Made by a program: the position numbers and the translations under genes
In this document: positions 51,229 through 60,798 of the stretch, in pieces
Layout: every line of letters starts with the position of its first letter
Numbering within the stretch: the stretch's first letter is position 1
Source: Ruminococcus sp.
Lineage (GTDB): Bacteria > Bacillota > Clostridia > Oscillospirales > Ruminococcaceae
Reading direction: 5' to 3'
NCBI GenBank assembly: GCA_017558505.1
Contig: JAFYUM010000008.1
Coordinates: forward strand, 1-64,000
DNA: 64,000 nucleotides
Notes under the pieces: model-generated
What the model was told of the DNA's origin: nothing
What the model saw: the letters and a program-made list of their open reading frames with translations, nothing else
The model's database searches: none

Positions 51229-51667
51229 AACTAATTCTGCAACAGTGCAGAAAAATGTTAAAAATGGTCAGTCAAAGAAGAATCCGCAGGGAAATGAAAC
51301 AGGGCTTGGCTCCGTTTTATCCATTATATTTATAGCGGCTCTTGCAGCAGTACTTTTCGGAACGGTAATTTACAGTCTTGACAGAAGAAATACAGTATAC
51401 AGCAAGGTTGCGGAGCTCAGCAATGAGCTTACATATGCCAAGGCTGAAAATGTCAGACTACAGACAGAGCTTGAAAGTAAAATATCTGCAAAGAACGTCG
51501 AGGATTATGCAGAAAATGTACTGGGAATGAAAAAAATAGACCCTTCACAGATTAAGTACATTGAGATTCAGACCGATGACGTAGTCAGTATTCCTGAACA
51601 GGACGAAGGATTGGTAACAAAGATAAAAAATTTTTTCGATTACTGTGTGGAATATTTCAGAGGGTAG
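51221..51667 (+). CDS. ftsL: Cell division protein FtsL-like
   Basis: Encodes 148 residues; ATG 51221 overlaps the rsmH stop by 8 bases. It is a small bitopic membrane protein: short cytoplasmic part, one helix (~residues 31-50), then a leucine-zipper-like coiled coil ('YSKVAELSNELTYAKAENVRLQTELESKISAKNVEDYAENVLGMKKID'). The sequence and position between rsmH and a division PBP are typical of FtsL, a divisome partner of FtsQ/DivIC. Confidence 0.85.
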   Translation: MAETNSATVQKNVKNGQSKKNPQGNETGLGSVLSIIFIAALAAVLFGTVIYSLDRRNTVYSKVAELSNELTYAKAENVRLQTELESKISAKNVEDYAENVLGMKKIDPSQIKYIEIQTDDVVSIPEQDEGLVTKIKNFFDYCVEYFRG

Positions 51668-52026
51668 AGCCAATATATATATAAGGAACCTGGACTGCCT
51701 GTATAAAAAACTGACGGCAAAAAAATATAACCGCCGCAGTTGGGAAATGTCGTAAAGTAGAACGTACGCTGTTTCCATAAAAGTAGAACACGGAGACACA
51801 GCGAGTGATCGGAATAAAGGATTGCTCTCCCCGCATAAAAATATAAACAGGGGAGAGCTTATCCTTCACTTGAGGGACAACAAGTGAAAACTATTACATC
51901 GTGTGTCAAGAGCAAAACATCGTGAACGATGTATAGGCAGGGTTGCTCATCAACAACCCTGCCTTATTTATTGATAATCCATATCAGGGGATTTTTTAAT
52001 CCCTTGTGAAGCAGAAAGGATTAGAT
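51668..52026 (+). ncRNA. Multi-hairpin leader or small RNA between ftsL and pbp
   Basis: A 359-bp stretch without a gene inside an otherwise packed cluster. It has a strong hairpin 51817-51866 (GCTCTCCCC/GGGGAGAGC with paired flanks), CACTTG/CAAGTG (51867-51886), ACATCG/CGATGT (51917-51932; a second ACATCG at 51896-51901 could compete), a terminator-like stem 51936-51963, and GGGATT/AATCCC before the RBS. AAAGTAGAAC occurs twice (51754, 51780). It looks like a structured RNA or attenuator controlling pbp; I recognise no known class (T-box, 6S, RNase P and SRP consensus not found). Confidence 0.5.
51936..51972 (+). terminator. Terminator-like hairpin upstream of pbp
   Basis: A perfect 10-bp stem GGCAGGGTTG/CAACCCTGCC with an 8-base loop, followed by TTATTTATT. 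It lies 55 bases upstream of the pbp start, so read-through is needed for the downstream dcw genes unless they have another promoter. Confidence 0.7.
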
Positions 52027-54432
52027 ATGAACAATAAGAATCTGCCTTCAAAATCAATGAAATTCAGAGCAAAGATAACCATGACAGGTGTTTTTCTTCT
52101 GCTTTTTTCAGGAGTTGCTGCGAATTTTTTCAACATCTCCGTTATAAAAAATAAAGAATACCAGACTATGGCGAATGACCAGCATTTCGGCTCTATTCCC
52201 TTATCTGCACACCGTGGCTCGATTTTTGACTCAAAGGGTACTGCCCTTGCAAAAAGTGCTACGGTATATAAAGTATTCCTCGATCCCAAGCAGTTTCGCG
52301 AGGATATGGAATCCTTGCAGAAGCGTATCGACCAAAGGACGGAGGAAATAAAAAACGGTACATATCAACCGCAGATTGAAACCACCACAGACGCAGAGGG
52401 TAACGAAATAGCACAGGTGGCTGAAAATTCACTTCCGCAGTCTGCGGAGGCTTTCCGCCTTGAAGCGATAGCTGTCCTCACTGAAAAGCTGGGAATTACT
52501 GCGGAAAAGGTTGAGAAGGCCATGGTTGCTGAAAACCAGTACAGCGTTTTGCAGGAACAGGTTGAAAAGCCTGTTGCAGACGAAGTGCTTGCATTTTTCA
52601 ATCAGTATAATCTTGTCTGTCTGAATGTGGAGGAGGATACAAAGCGTTATTATCCACAGAATGAGCTTGCGGCGGCTGTTATCGGCTTCACCGCCTCTGA
52701 CGGCTATGGTCTTTACGGCATAGAGTCATATTATGACGATTATCTTGCCGGAACGGACGGAAGAACGATTTCCGCCAAGGACTCAAACGGAAATGAACTT
52801 CCCTACCGTTATTCAAAGACATATCCTGCCCAGAACGGCAATGACCTGTATCTTACTATTGATACGGAAATACAGTATATCCTTGAAAAATATCTTGAGG
52901 AAATGTCAACGGAATTTATGGTCAAGAACAGAAGCTGTGCTATTCTCATGAATGCAAAAACAGGTGCGATTTATGGTATGGCACAGTATCCAAGCTATGA
53001 TCTCAATAATCCTTATGATGTGGTTGATACAAAAGTTCTGGAGGAACTGAAAACTCTTAACGATGAACAGTACAGCATCAAACAGGGTGAAGCACGTGAA
53101 AAGCAGTGGAAAAACAAGTGCCTGACAGAGGTTTATGAGCCCGGCTCTGTATTCAAGGTTATTACAAGTGCGGCGGCTTTTGAAGAAAATCTTATTGATT
53201 TAGAAAATGATCGTTTTTACTGTCAGGGCTACGTTAAGCTTGACGGTATGGAACAGCCTGTAAACTGTCATCTTACAAGCGGTCACGATTCACAGAAATA
53301 TCAGGAAGCACTGACTAATTCCTGCAACCCAGCATTTATGGAAATCGGTGCAAGACTTGGTGAGGAAAAATTCCTTTACTACTATGACGCATTCGGGCTT
53401 CGTGAGCCTACGGGTATTGACCTGCCTGCCGAATCCGGCGGTATTCAGTATGAATTGGGTAAATTATCCAATGTTGACCTTGCACTTTCTTCAATCGGAC
53501 AGTGTGAAACAATTACTCCCCTTGAAATGATTACAGCGTATTGTGCGGTTATCAACGGCGGATACCTGCTTCAGCCCTATGTTGTTGACAAGGCTGTTGA
53601 CGGCGACGGAAATGTGGTGCTGAAAAATGAACGTACTGTTACAAGACAGGTTATATCAGAGGAAACATCTGCTATAATGCGTGATGCCCTCCATACCGTA
53701 GCAACAGACGGAAATATCAATATCAAGGGCTATGCAATAGGCGGAAAATCCGGTACATCACAGCGACTTTCCTATACAAAGGCAGGTCAGACGCTTGTAC
53801 AGGGACAGGAGGAAATTGCAAGTGAACAGGAGTACGGCTCATCCTACTGTTGTTTTGCCCCTGCTGATGACCCCGAGGTTATACTTCTTGTTCTTGCTGA
53901 TATGCCCGACAAGGAAAATAACGGCGGAAACTACTACGGAAGTAAGGTTGCAGTTCCAACTGCAAGAGATATCCTTACAGAAGTTCTGCCATATTTAGGA
54001 ATAAGTCCGCAATATACCGAACAGGAGCTTGCAAATCTTGATATTAAGGTGCCCCTTCTTGAGGGAAGTGTTGAAGCGGCAAAGGCTACTATAGAAAGCC
54101 TTGGTGCAGAAGTTGTAGTGCTCGGTGAGGGTATGACAGTTGTATCACAGTCGCCTGTTACGGGCTCATCAATTGCAAAGGGCGGTACGGTATATCTTTA
54201 CACAGATCCAAGCCATACTGTTGATTATACGGAAGTGCCGAATTTAATCGGACTTTCGCCGCAGATTGCCAACGACTCAATTGTATATATGGATCTGAAT
54301 TATGTAGCGACAGGTGCGTCAATCACCCGTGACGGTGCAGTTGTTACAGGTCAGTCAATACAGCCGGGTGAAAAGGTTGCAAAGGGTACAACAATTATTC
54401 TTGAATTCAGCGTAGCCAGCGGAGGAGATTAA
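52027..54432 (+). CDS. Division penicillin-binding protein (FtsI/PBP2x/SpoVD type) with PASTA domains
   Basis: Encodes 801 residues; AAAGGA precedes ATG 52027. One N-terminal membrane helix, then the dimerisation domain ('HRGSIFDSKGTALAKS'). The transpeptidase domain has S374-V-F-K ('EPGSVFKVITS'), 'LTNSCNPAFME' (SxN) and 'GGKSGTSQR' (KSG). Two C-terminal PASTA domains follow ('IKVPLLEGSVEAAKATIESLGAEV', 'YTEVPNLIGLSPQIANDSIV'). An acidic insert (~residues 100-140, 'TTTDAEGNEIAQ') is unusual. It crosslinks septal peptidoglycan; by position the FtsI/PBP2b homologue. Confidence 0.94.
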   Translation: MNNKNLPSKSMKFRAKITMTGVFLLLFSGVAANFFNISVIKNKEYQTMANDQHFGSIPLSAHRGSIFDSKGTALAKSATVYKVFLDPKQFREDMESLQKRIDQRTEEIKNGTYQPQIETTTDAEGNEIAQVAENSLPQSAEAFRLEAIAVLTEKLGITAEKVEKAMVAENQYSVLQEQVEKPVADEVLAFFNQYNLVCLNVEEDTKRYYPQNELAAAVIGFTASDGYGLYGIESYYDDYLAGTDGRTISAKDSNGNELPYRYSKTYPAQNGNDLYLTIDTEIQYILEKYLEEMSTEFMVKNRSCAILMNAKTGAIYGMAQYPSYDLNNPYDVVDTKVLEELKTLNDEQYSIKQGEAREKQWKNKCLTEVYEPGSVFKVITSAAAFEENLIDLENDRFYCQGYVKLDGMEQPVNCHLTSGHDSQKYQEALTNSCNPAFMEIGARLGEEKFLYYYDAFGLREPTGIDLPAESGGIQYELGKLSNVDLALSSIGQCETITPLEMITAYCAVINGGYLLQPYVVDKAVDGDGNVVLKNERTVTRQVISEETSAIMRDALHTVATDGNINIKGYAIGGKSGTSQRLSYTKAGQTLVQGQEEIASEQEYGSSYCCFAPADDPEVILLVLADMPDKENNGGNYYGSKVAVPTARDILTEVLPYLGISPQYTEQELANLDIKVPLLEGSVEAAKATIESLGAEVVVLGEGMTVVSQSPVTGSSIAKGGTVYLYTDPSHTVDYTEVPNLIGLSPQIANDSIVYMDLNYVATGASITRDGAVVTGQSIQPGEKVAKGTTIILEFSVASGGD

Positions 54433-54459
54433 TCTTTTCCATGCTGAAACGGAGGAAAT

Positions 54460-55899
54460 ATGAAATTATATGAACTTCTTGAAAATAATGCCGTAACTTC
54501 TATCGGAGATACGGAAATAACATCTATAACCGATGATACACGAAAAGTTACAGAGGGCAGCCTTTTTGTATGTGTAAAGGGCGGCAGCTTTGACGGTCAT
54601 ACGGCTGCGGCTGAAATGCTTGAAAAGGGTGCTGCGGCTGTTGTATGCGAGCGTGACCTCGGACTTGGCGACAGACAGATTATCATAGAAAATAGCCGTG
54701 AGCTATACGGCAAGCTCTGTGCGGCATGGTTCGGTCACCCCGAAAAACGTCTTACTATGATAGGCGTTACAGGTACAAACGGAAAGACGACTATCACAAA
54801 TATTATCAAGCATATTTTTATGGCGAACGGTTATAAGACAGGACTTATCGGCACTATCTGCAACGAGATAGGGGATGAAGTTCTTCACACGGAAAATACA
54901 ACTCCCATGGCTTATGACTTTATGGCGCTTCTTGCAAAAATGGCAGATGCAGGCTGTAAATATGTTGTTATGGAAGTAAGCTCATTTGCCCTTGTTCAGC
55001 ACAGAATAGGCACATCACATTTCAGAACGGCAGTATTTACAAATCTTACACAGGATCACCTTGATTATCACAAGGATATGGAGGATTATTTTGCCGCAAA
55101 GAAAAAGCTTTTCGATGTGTGCGATACGGCATTGCTGAATATTGACGACAGCTACGGCAGACGGCTCTGCGATGAGGTAAGCTGCAATAAGCTGACATTT
55201 TCTGTAAAGGAAAAAGCTGATTTCTACAGTGAAAATATATCTATAAAGTCTACGGGAAGCAGCTTTGAAATTGACTGCAGCGGCGATAAATATGCTGTAG
55301 CATCAAGAATTCCCGGTATGTTCAACGTATCAAATCTCACAGCGGCAATTGCTGTGTGTCGCCTTGAAAATATTCCTATGGAGAATATTCTGAAGGCTGT
55401 TGCAGAATATAACGGTGTAAAGGGCAGATGTGAGATAATTCCTACAAATCGTGATTTTACAGTAATCTGCGACTATGCCCACACTCCCGACGCTGTTGAG
55501 AATATACTTAAAAGCGTTAAGGAGTACACAGAGGGCAGGCTGATATGTCTTTTCGGCTGCGGTGGAAACCGTGACGCTACAAAGCGTCCTAAGATGGCGG
55601 CGGCAGCGGCAGAATATGCCGACAGACTTATTATCACCTCTGATAATCCGAGAAACGAAGATCCCGAGGCTATCATTGGTGATATTCTCAAGGGAATTGA
55701 AAATACAGATATACCATATGATGTGGTAGTTGACCGCAGGGACGCTATATATTATGGCTTGAAAATTGCGGAAAAAGGTGATATAATAGTATTGGCAGGC
55801 AAGGGCCATGAGGATTATCAGATTCTTGCAGGTATGGAGCATATCCATTTTGATGAAAGAGAAGTTGTTGCCGAGGGGTTGAAACTTCTCTGTAAATAA
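54460..55899 (+). CDS. murE: UDP-MurNAc-tripeptide synthetase MurE
   Basis: Encodes 479 residues. ATP loop 'MIGVTGTNGKTTITNII', 'TTPMAYDFMALL', 'VMEVSSFALVQHRI', 'FTNLTQDHLDYHKDMEDYFAAKKKLF' and 'VICDYAHTPDAVENILKSV'. The specificity motif is 'SDNPRNEDP', where D-N-P-R marks meso-diaminopimelate as the added residue, so the wall is probably DAP-type. 'LAGKGHEDYQ' completes the set. It acts in the cytoplasm; starts 27 bases after pbp. Confidence 0.96.
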   Translation: MKLYELLENNAVTSIGDTEITSITDDTRKVTEGSLFVCVKGGSFDGHTAAAEMLEKGAAAVVCERDLGLGDRQIIIENSRELYGKLCAAWFGHPEKRLTMIGVTGTNGKTTITNIIKHIFMANGYKTGLIGTICNEIGDEVLHTENTTPMAYDFMALLAKMADAGCKYVVMEVSSFALVQHRIGTSHFRTAVFTNLTQDHLDYHKDMEDYFAAKKKLFDVCDTALLNIDDSYGRRLCDEVSCNKLTFSVKEKADFYSENISIKSTGSSFEIDCSGDKYAVASRIPGMFNVSNLTAAIAVCRLENIPMENILKAVAEYNGVKGRCEIIPTNRDFTVICDYAHTPDAVENILKSVKEYTEGRLICLFGCGGNRDATKRPKMAAAAAEYADRLIITSDNPRNEDPEAIIGDILKGIENTDIPYDVVVDRRDAIYYGLKIAEKGDIIVLAGKGHEDYQILAGMEHIHFDEREVVAEGLKLLCK

Positions 55900-55925
55900 G
55901 GGAACCCTATAAGGAGATGTATATA

Positions 55926-56963
55926 ATGACGTTATGGTTAATAATATTGCTGACTTCTCTGATATCATTCGGAATTGCAGCACTGTCGGGAAAGTGGCTT
56001 GTGCCATTTCTCCATAAGCTGAAATTCGGTCAGCCTATCAAAGTAAAGGACGGTCCTGAATGGCATGCAAAAAAACAGGGTACTCCTACAATGGGCGGCT
56101 TTATGTTCATTATTTCAACCGTACTTGCTTCAATGGGCGGTTATATGTCATACCGTATATGGGCAGGAATTGACTCCCTTGATGTTGCGGCGAATAACCG
56201 CTTTTTCCTGTTGCTTGCCGTTGTTATATTTTCACTTTTATTCGGATTTATCGGTTTTATCGACGACTATACAAAGGTAGTACGCAAGAATAACGACGGT
56301 CTTACAGCAATTCAGAAGATACTTTTGCAGACGATTTTTTCAGTGGGATTTCTTTTTGCCCTTCACATATTCGGCGGCGGAAGAACATCAATAAATCTTG
56401 GCTTCTGGGAAACTCCCGACATCGGTATATTCTACTATATACTTATGTTTGCGGTGATTATTTACCTTACAAACGCAGTAAATCTGACCGACGGCATTGA
56501 CGGCCTTTGTGGCTCTGTGACATTTACGGCTATGTTAATTTATACCGTGTGCTGTTCTATCCTTGTAGAAACAGAACTGAGTATCTTTACAATGGCTCTG
56601 GCAGGCGGCTGTCTTGGCTTCCTTATCTGGAATCTCAATCCTGCAAAATGCTTTATGGGCGATACAGGTTCAATGTTCCTCGGTGCGGCAGTAACAGCTG
56701 TGGGACTTGTGCTTCATAATCACGTCTTTATGCTTCTTGTATCTCTCGTTTATATCATAGAGGCATTGTCTGTTATGATTCAGGTGACATACTTCAAGAT
56801 TACAAAGAAAAAATACGGTGAGGGAAGAAGAATTTTCAAGATGACTCCCATTCACCACCACTTTGAAATGAGCAAGTGGAGCGAATACAAAATAGTTATT
56901 ACATTCTCACTTACAGGTGCTGTTTTCGGAATACTGGGAATTGCTCTTGTTCTCGCTTTCTGA
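55926..56963 (+). CDS. mraY: Phospho-N-acetylmuramoyl-pentapeptide transferase MraY
   Basis: Encodes 345 residues from ATG 55926, 9 bases after AAGGAG; ATG 55917 would abut the RBS. About ten membrane helices. Family motifs: 'GPEWHAKKQGTPTMGGFMF', 'LFGFIGFIDDYTKV', 'NAVNLTDGIDGLCGSV', 'NLNPAKCFMGDTGSMFLG' and 'MTPIHHHFEMSKWSEYKIV'. It makes lipid I in the membrane. murD, which usually follows, is missing; a 109-bp gap precedes ftsW. Confidence 0.97.
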   Translation: MTLWLIILLTSLISFGIAALSGKWLVPFLHKLKFGQPIKVKDGPEWHAKKQGTPTMGGFMFIISTVLASMGGYMSYRIWAGIDSLDVAANNRFFLLLAVVIFSLLFGFIGFIDDYTKVVRKNNDGLTAIQKILLQTIFSVGFLFALHIFGGGRTSINLGFWETPDIGIFYYILMFAVIIYLTNAVNLTDGIDGLCGSVTFTAMLIYTVCCSILVETELSIFTMALAGGCLGFLIWNLNPAKCFMGDTGSMFLGAAVTAVGLVLHNHVFMLLVSLVYIIEALSVMIQVTYFKITKKKYGEGRRIFKMTPIHHHFEMSKWSEYKIVITFSLTGAVFGILGIALVLAF

Positions 56964-57072
56964 TGAAAAATTCCATATGGCGTGATTTCTATAAAGTTAA
57001 ACTCTGAAATTATGCCTGTGCTGTGTTTTTCGGAAATGTCCTGACACCAATCCATAAAATAGGGGGTAGCGC

Positions 57073-58332
57073 ATGTCTGCTGCGACAAAAACAGTTAAAA
57101 CAAAACGCAGAAAAAGCAAGATATCAGTTTTATTGAAAACGCTTTTCGGCGGTGGAAGAAACGGCGATATGAGCCTTTCATTCTTCGCCTATGTTATGAT
57201 ACTTCTCGTTGTGGGACTGGTAATGATGTCCTCTGCAAGCTATGCCTGGGCATACAGCGAGTTTGGCGATGGTCTTTACTATGCAAAAAATCAGGCTATC
57301 AATGCCGGTGTAGGATTTCTGGCTATGATTTTCTTCATGAAGTTTGATTATCACAACTTCAAGCAGCTTAAACTTCCCCTTTTCAAAAAATTCAACGTTG
57401 CAGGTATATTCTATATTGCCGTTGCAGTTCTTCTTATCGCCGTTCTTCTCATCGGTAATACCGAGGGTGGTGAAATGGGTGCGAAGCGCTGGATTGACAT
57501 CGGTCCTTTCAATCTTCAGCCTTCCGAGGTTGCAAAGCTTGCACTTATTGTTTTCTTTGCCTACAGCATGGAACGGGACGGGGCGAAGATGAACAGCTTT
57601 AAAACGGGTATTGTCAAATATGCCGCACTTCTTGGTGTATATGTCCTGCTTATTGCCCTTGAAAGACATATTTCGGGTATTATTCTCATTGGTACAATTG
57701 CAATTGCAATGATTCTCTGCGGTGGTGCCAACAGAAAACAATTCATTGTACTGGGTGTAATTGCTGTTTCGTCTGCGGCAGGGTTTATTTTCTGGCAGTA
57801 CAACACTCCCGGAAGCTACGTTCAGGCTCGTATCAATGCATGGCTTCATCCATTTGAGGATGTACTGGGTGATTCATGGCAGACTGCCAATTCCCTTATC
57901 GCTATCGGTTCAGGCGGACTTTTTGGTCTTGGGCTTGGTAACTCCCGACAGAAATATCTCTATCTTCCTGAAACGAAAAATGACTTTGTCTTCCCAATCG
58001 TATGCGAGGAAATCGGATTTGTGGGAGCACTTGCCATTATAATTGTTTTCTTCCTCCTTGTAATTGAGGGGTATTCCATTGCAGTACGCTGCAAGGATAG
58101 ATTTGGTATGCTTCTTGCAGTTGGTATTACAACACAGATCGGCATACAGACTGTTCTCAATCTTGCTGTTGTAAGTAATCTCATACCCAATACGGGTATC
58201 AGCTTACCTTTTTTCAGCTACGGCGGAACAGCACTTATAATGCAGCTGGTGGAAATGGGAATTATGCTTAATATTTCACAGCACAGATATTATCCTGCCG
58301 AAAAGAAAACGGCAGAAGCAAATAAGGAGTAA
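57073..58332 (+). CDS. ftsW: Lipid II polymerase FtsW (SEDS family)
   Basis: Encodes 419 residues with ten membrane helices. SEDS motifs: 'GLVMMSSASYAWAYSEFGDGLYYAKNQAI', 'GAKRWIDIGPFNLQPSEVAKLALIVFFAY', 'ERHISGIILIGTIAIAMI', 'SYVQARINAWLHPFEDVLGDSWQTANSLIAIGSGGLFGLGLG', 'LPETKNDFVFPIVCEEIGFVG' and 'GISLPFFSYGGTALIM'. It polymerises septal glycan together with the PBP encoded upstream. A basic ~30-residue cytoplasmic start is visible. It could be SpoVE or RodA by sequence alone, but the context favours FtsW. Confidence 0.93.
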   Translation: MSAATKTVKTKRRKSKISVLLKTLFGGGRNGDMSLSFFAYVMILLVVGLVMMSSASYAWAYSEFGDGLYYAKNQAINAGVGFLAMIFFMKFDYHNFKQLKLPLFKKFNVAGIFYIAVAVLLIAVLLIGNTEGGEMGAKRWIDIGPFNLQPSEVAKLALIVFFAYSMERDGAKMNSFKTGIVKYAALLGVYVLLIALERHISGIILIGTIAIAMILCGGANRKQFIVLGVIAVSSAAGFIFWQYNTPGSYVQARINAWLHPFEDVLGDSWQTANSLIAIGSGGLFGLGLGNSRQKYLYLPETKNDFVFPIVCEEIGFVGALAIIIVFFLLVIEGYSIAVRCKDRFGMLLAVGITTQIGIQTVLNLAVVSNLIPNTGISLPFFSYGGTALIMQLVEMGIMLNISQHRYYPAEKKTAEANKE

Positions 58333-58334
58333 AC

Positions 58335-59462
58335 ATGAAAGTATTGATTTCCTGCGGCGGTACAGGGGGACATATCAACCCCGGTCTTGCTATTGCAGAT
58401 ATAATTAAATCAGAATATCCCGATGCGGAATTTCTCTTTGCAGGAACTCCAAATGGTATGGAATCAAAGCTTGTACCACAGGCAGGCTATAAAATTGAGC
58501 CTATCAAGGTGGCGGGTTTTCAGAGAAGTCTTTCACTTGAAAACATCGGCAGAAATGCAAAAGCAGTGGCTTATCTCATAACCTCCGGAAAGAGGGCAAA
58601 GGAGATAATCAAGGGCTTCAACCCCGACATTGCTATTGGTACAGGCGGTTATGCCGCAGGCCCTGTTATACGCAAGGCGGCAAAAATGGGTATTCCCACG
58701 GCTATCCATGAGCAGAACGCTTATCCCGGCGTAACAAACCGACTTCTCTCAAAAGAAGTTGATTACGTTATGCTTACTGTTGAGGAAGCTCTTGAGTATA
58801 TGGATAAGAGCAAATTCCGCTACAGTGTTACAGGACTTCCCGTTCGCAGCAGTATCAACACTAAGCTTACAAAGGCTGAAGCAAGAAAAAAGCTTGGCTT
58901 TAACGATGACTTCACCATACTTTCCTTTGGCGGAAGTCTTGGTGCAGGCTGTATAAATGAAACAATGACAGAGGCTATAAAGTGGCATCACGACAAGGGA
59001 CTTGCAATCAATCACATACATGGCTACGGCGGTATGGGAAAGGATACTTTTCCACAGGCTATGAAAGCGGCAGGTATTCCGCTTAAAAGCAATCGTCTGC
59101 GTATTACCGAGTATATTTCTGACATGGATGTATGCCTTGCGGCTGCTGACCTTGTAATATGCCGTTCGGGAGCGTCAACTCTTGCAGAGCTTGAAGCCGC
59201 AGGAAAAGCTTCAATACTTATTCCCTCACCTATTGTTGCAGGAAATCATCAGTATCACAATGCAATGGTTCTTGGAAAAGCAGGTGCTGCGGAGGTAATT
59301 GAGCAAAAGGATGCTTCTCCCGAAAGGATTATTTCCGAGATTGAAAAGCTTTACAATAACAGAGATAAAGTGGAAATTATGTCCGCAAGTGCAAAGGGAC
59401 TTCATCTCACCGACACAAATCAGCGTATACTCGCTGTTGTAAAGGAACTTCTGAAAAAGTAA
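58335..59462 (+). CDS. murG: UDP-GlcNAc:lipid I N-acetylglucosaminyltransferase MurG
   Basis: Encodes 375 residues, 2 bases after ftsW. GT28 motifs: 'ISCGGTGGHINPGLAIADII', 'GTGGYAAGPVIRKAAKMGIPTAIHEQNAYPGVTNRLL', 'LSFGGSLGAGCINETM', 'YISDMDVCLAAADLVICRSGASTLAELEAAGKASILIPSP' and 'NHQYHNAMVL'. It converts lipid I to lipid II at the inner membrane face. Confidence 0.97.
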   Translation: MKVLISCGGTGGHINPGLAIADIIKSEYPDAEFLFAGTPNGMESKLVPQAGYKIEPIKVAGFQRSLSLENIGRNAKAVAYLITSGKRAKEIIKGFNPDIAIGTGGYAAGPVIRKAAKMGIPTAIHEQNAYPGVTNRLLSKEVDYVMLTVEEALEYMDKSKFRYSVTGLPVRSSINTKLTKAEARKKLGFNDDFTILSFGGSLGAGCINETMTEAIKWHHDKGLAINHIHGYGGMGKDTFPQAMKAAGIPLKSNRLRITEYISDMDVCLAAADLVICRSGASTLAELEAAGKASILIPSPIVAGNHQYHNAMVLGKAGAAEVIEQKDASPERIISEIEKLYNNRDKVEIMSASAKGLHLTDTNQRILAVVKELLKK

Positions 59463-59505
59463 CCAACCTTGCCCCCACGGCATACTATAAGTGTGAGGTG
59501 GTGGT

Positions 59506-60765
59506 ATGCAGAAGTTTGTTATCACGGGAGGAAACCGGCTGGGTGGAGAAATTGAACTGCAGGGCTGTAAAAACAGTGCCCTCCCCATTATGGCGGCAGC
59601 TGTCCTTGTACAGGGGAAATGTATCCTTGAAAGCTGTCCTAATCTTACAGATGTATATTCCGCTGCAAGAATTATCAACAGCTTGGGCTGTAAATGTTCT
59701 GTGGCTGGAAAAATAGCAGAAATTGATGCTTCGGCAGTAAGCGGAAGTGCTATACCCGAAAAGCTTATGGGCGAAATGCGTTCTTCAATAATGTTTGTGG
59801 GTGCAATTCTCGGCAGAACCGGACAATGTACATTCAGTATCCCCGGAGGCTGTGAGCTTGGTCCCCGTCCCATTGATATGCACCTTGCAGCCTTTTCAAA
59901 GCTTGGTGCGGAGATTTCTGAAAACGGCGGAGAAATAACTTGTCGCCTGCCCAAGGGCAGAGGACATGGCAGTAAAATTTCCCTGTCATTTCCCTCGGTT
60001 GGGGCAACGGAGAATATTATTCTCTGTTCTGTTCTTGCGGAGGGTGAAACTGTTGTGAACAATGCAGCAAGAGAGCCTGAAATCTGCGATATGTGCCGTT
60101 TTTTACGTGCCTGCGGTGCTAAAATAAAAGGGGACGGTGAAAGCCGTATTGTCATTGAGGGAGTTGAAAAGCTCCACGGCTGTGAATACTGCATTATGCC
60201 CGACCGCATTGCAGGGGCAACCTATCTTGCGATGACCGCGGCGGCAGGGGGAGCAATGATACTTAAAAATGCCTGTATAGCAGAAATGGAGCCTTTTATC
60301 TCCGTGTTGGAGCAGACGGGCTGTTATATATGTACTGCCGACAACAGAATATATCTCCGCAGAGGTGGACGGCTTAAAGCAATCCGTGACAGGATAAGGA
60401 CAATGCCGCATCCTGGTTTTCCCACTGACGCACAGGCTGTACTTATGGCGGCACTTGCGGCAGCTGACGGAACAAGTGTATTTGAGGAGAATATTTTTGA
60501 CTGCCGGTACAGACATACCGATGCCCTTATCAAAATGGGAGCGGATATTCAGGTTATGGGTAAGGCGGCGGTCATACGTGGAGTAAAAGGGCTTCACGGT
60601 GCCGATGTGGAGGCAACTGACCTGCGTGGCGGTGCGGCAATGGCTGTAGCGGCTCTCGGGGCGGAGGGAACAACTTCAATCGGCTGTATTAACCATATTG
60701 ACAGAGGCTATGAAAAATTTGAGGACAATATAACATCGCTGGGAGGCAGGATAAGCAGGGTATAG
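59506..60765 (+). CDS. murA: UDP-GlcNAc 1-carboxyvinyltransferase MurA
   Basis: Encodes 419 residues. EPSP-synthase-like fold with 'GGEIELQGCKNSALPIMAAAVL', 'SIPGGCELGPRPIDMHL' (catalytic C116 in the loop attacked by fosfomycin), 'LPSVGATENIILCSVLAEGETVVNNAAREPEI', 'PDRIAGATYLAMTAAAGG', 'PHPGFPTDAQAVLMAALA' and 'DLRGGAAMAVAALGAEGTT'. First committed step of wall synthesis. The lysine-asparagine pair 'CKN' is kept although most MurA have 'AKN'. Confidence 0.95.
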   Translation: MQKFVITGGNRLGGEIELQGCKNSALPIMAAAVLVQGKCILESCPNLTDVYSAARIINSLGCKCSVAGKIAEIDASAVSGSAIPEKLMGEMRSSIMFVGAILGRTGQCTFSIPGGCELGPRPIDMHLAAFSKLGAEISENGGEITCRLPKGRGHGSKISLSFPSVGATENIILCSVLAEGETVVNNAAREPEICDMCRFLRACGAKIKGDGESRIVIEGVEKLHGCEYCIMPDRIAGATYLAMTAAAGGAMILKNACIAEMEPFISVLEQTGCYICTADNRIYLRRGGRLKAIRDRIRTMPHPGFPTDAQAVLMAALAAADGTSVFEENIFDCRYRHTDALIKMGADIQVMGKAAVIRGVKGLHGADVEATDLRGGAAMAVAALGAEGTTSIGCINHIDRGYEKFEDNITSLGGRISRV

Positions 60766-60798
60766 TTCCCTGCACTCCTCCGCAGAGGAGAAAAAGAT

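Noticed and set aside
59226..60209. 327-codon reverse frame inside murG/murA
   Set aside because: Antisense shadow of conserved murA and murG with biased composition; not a gene.
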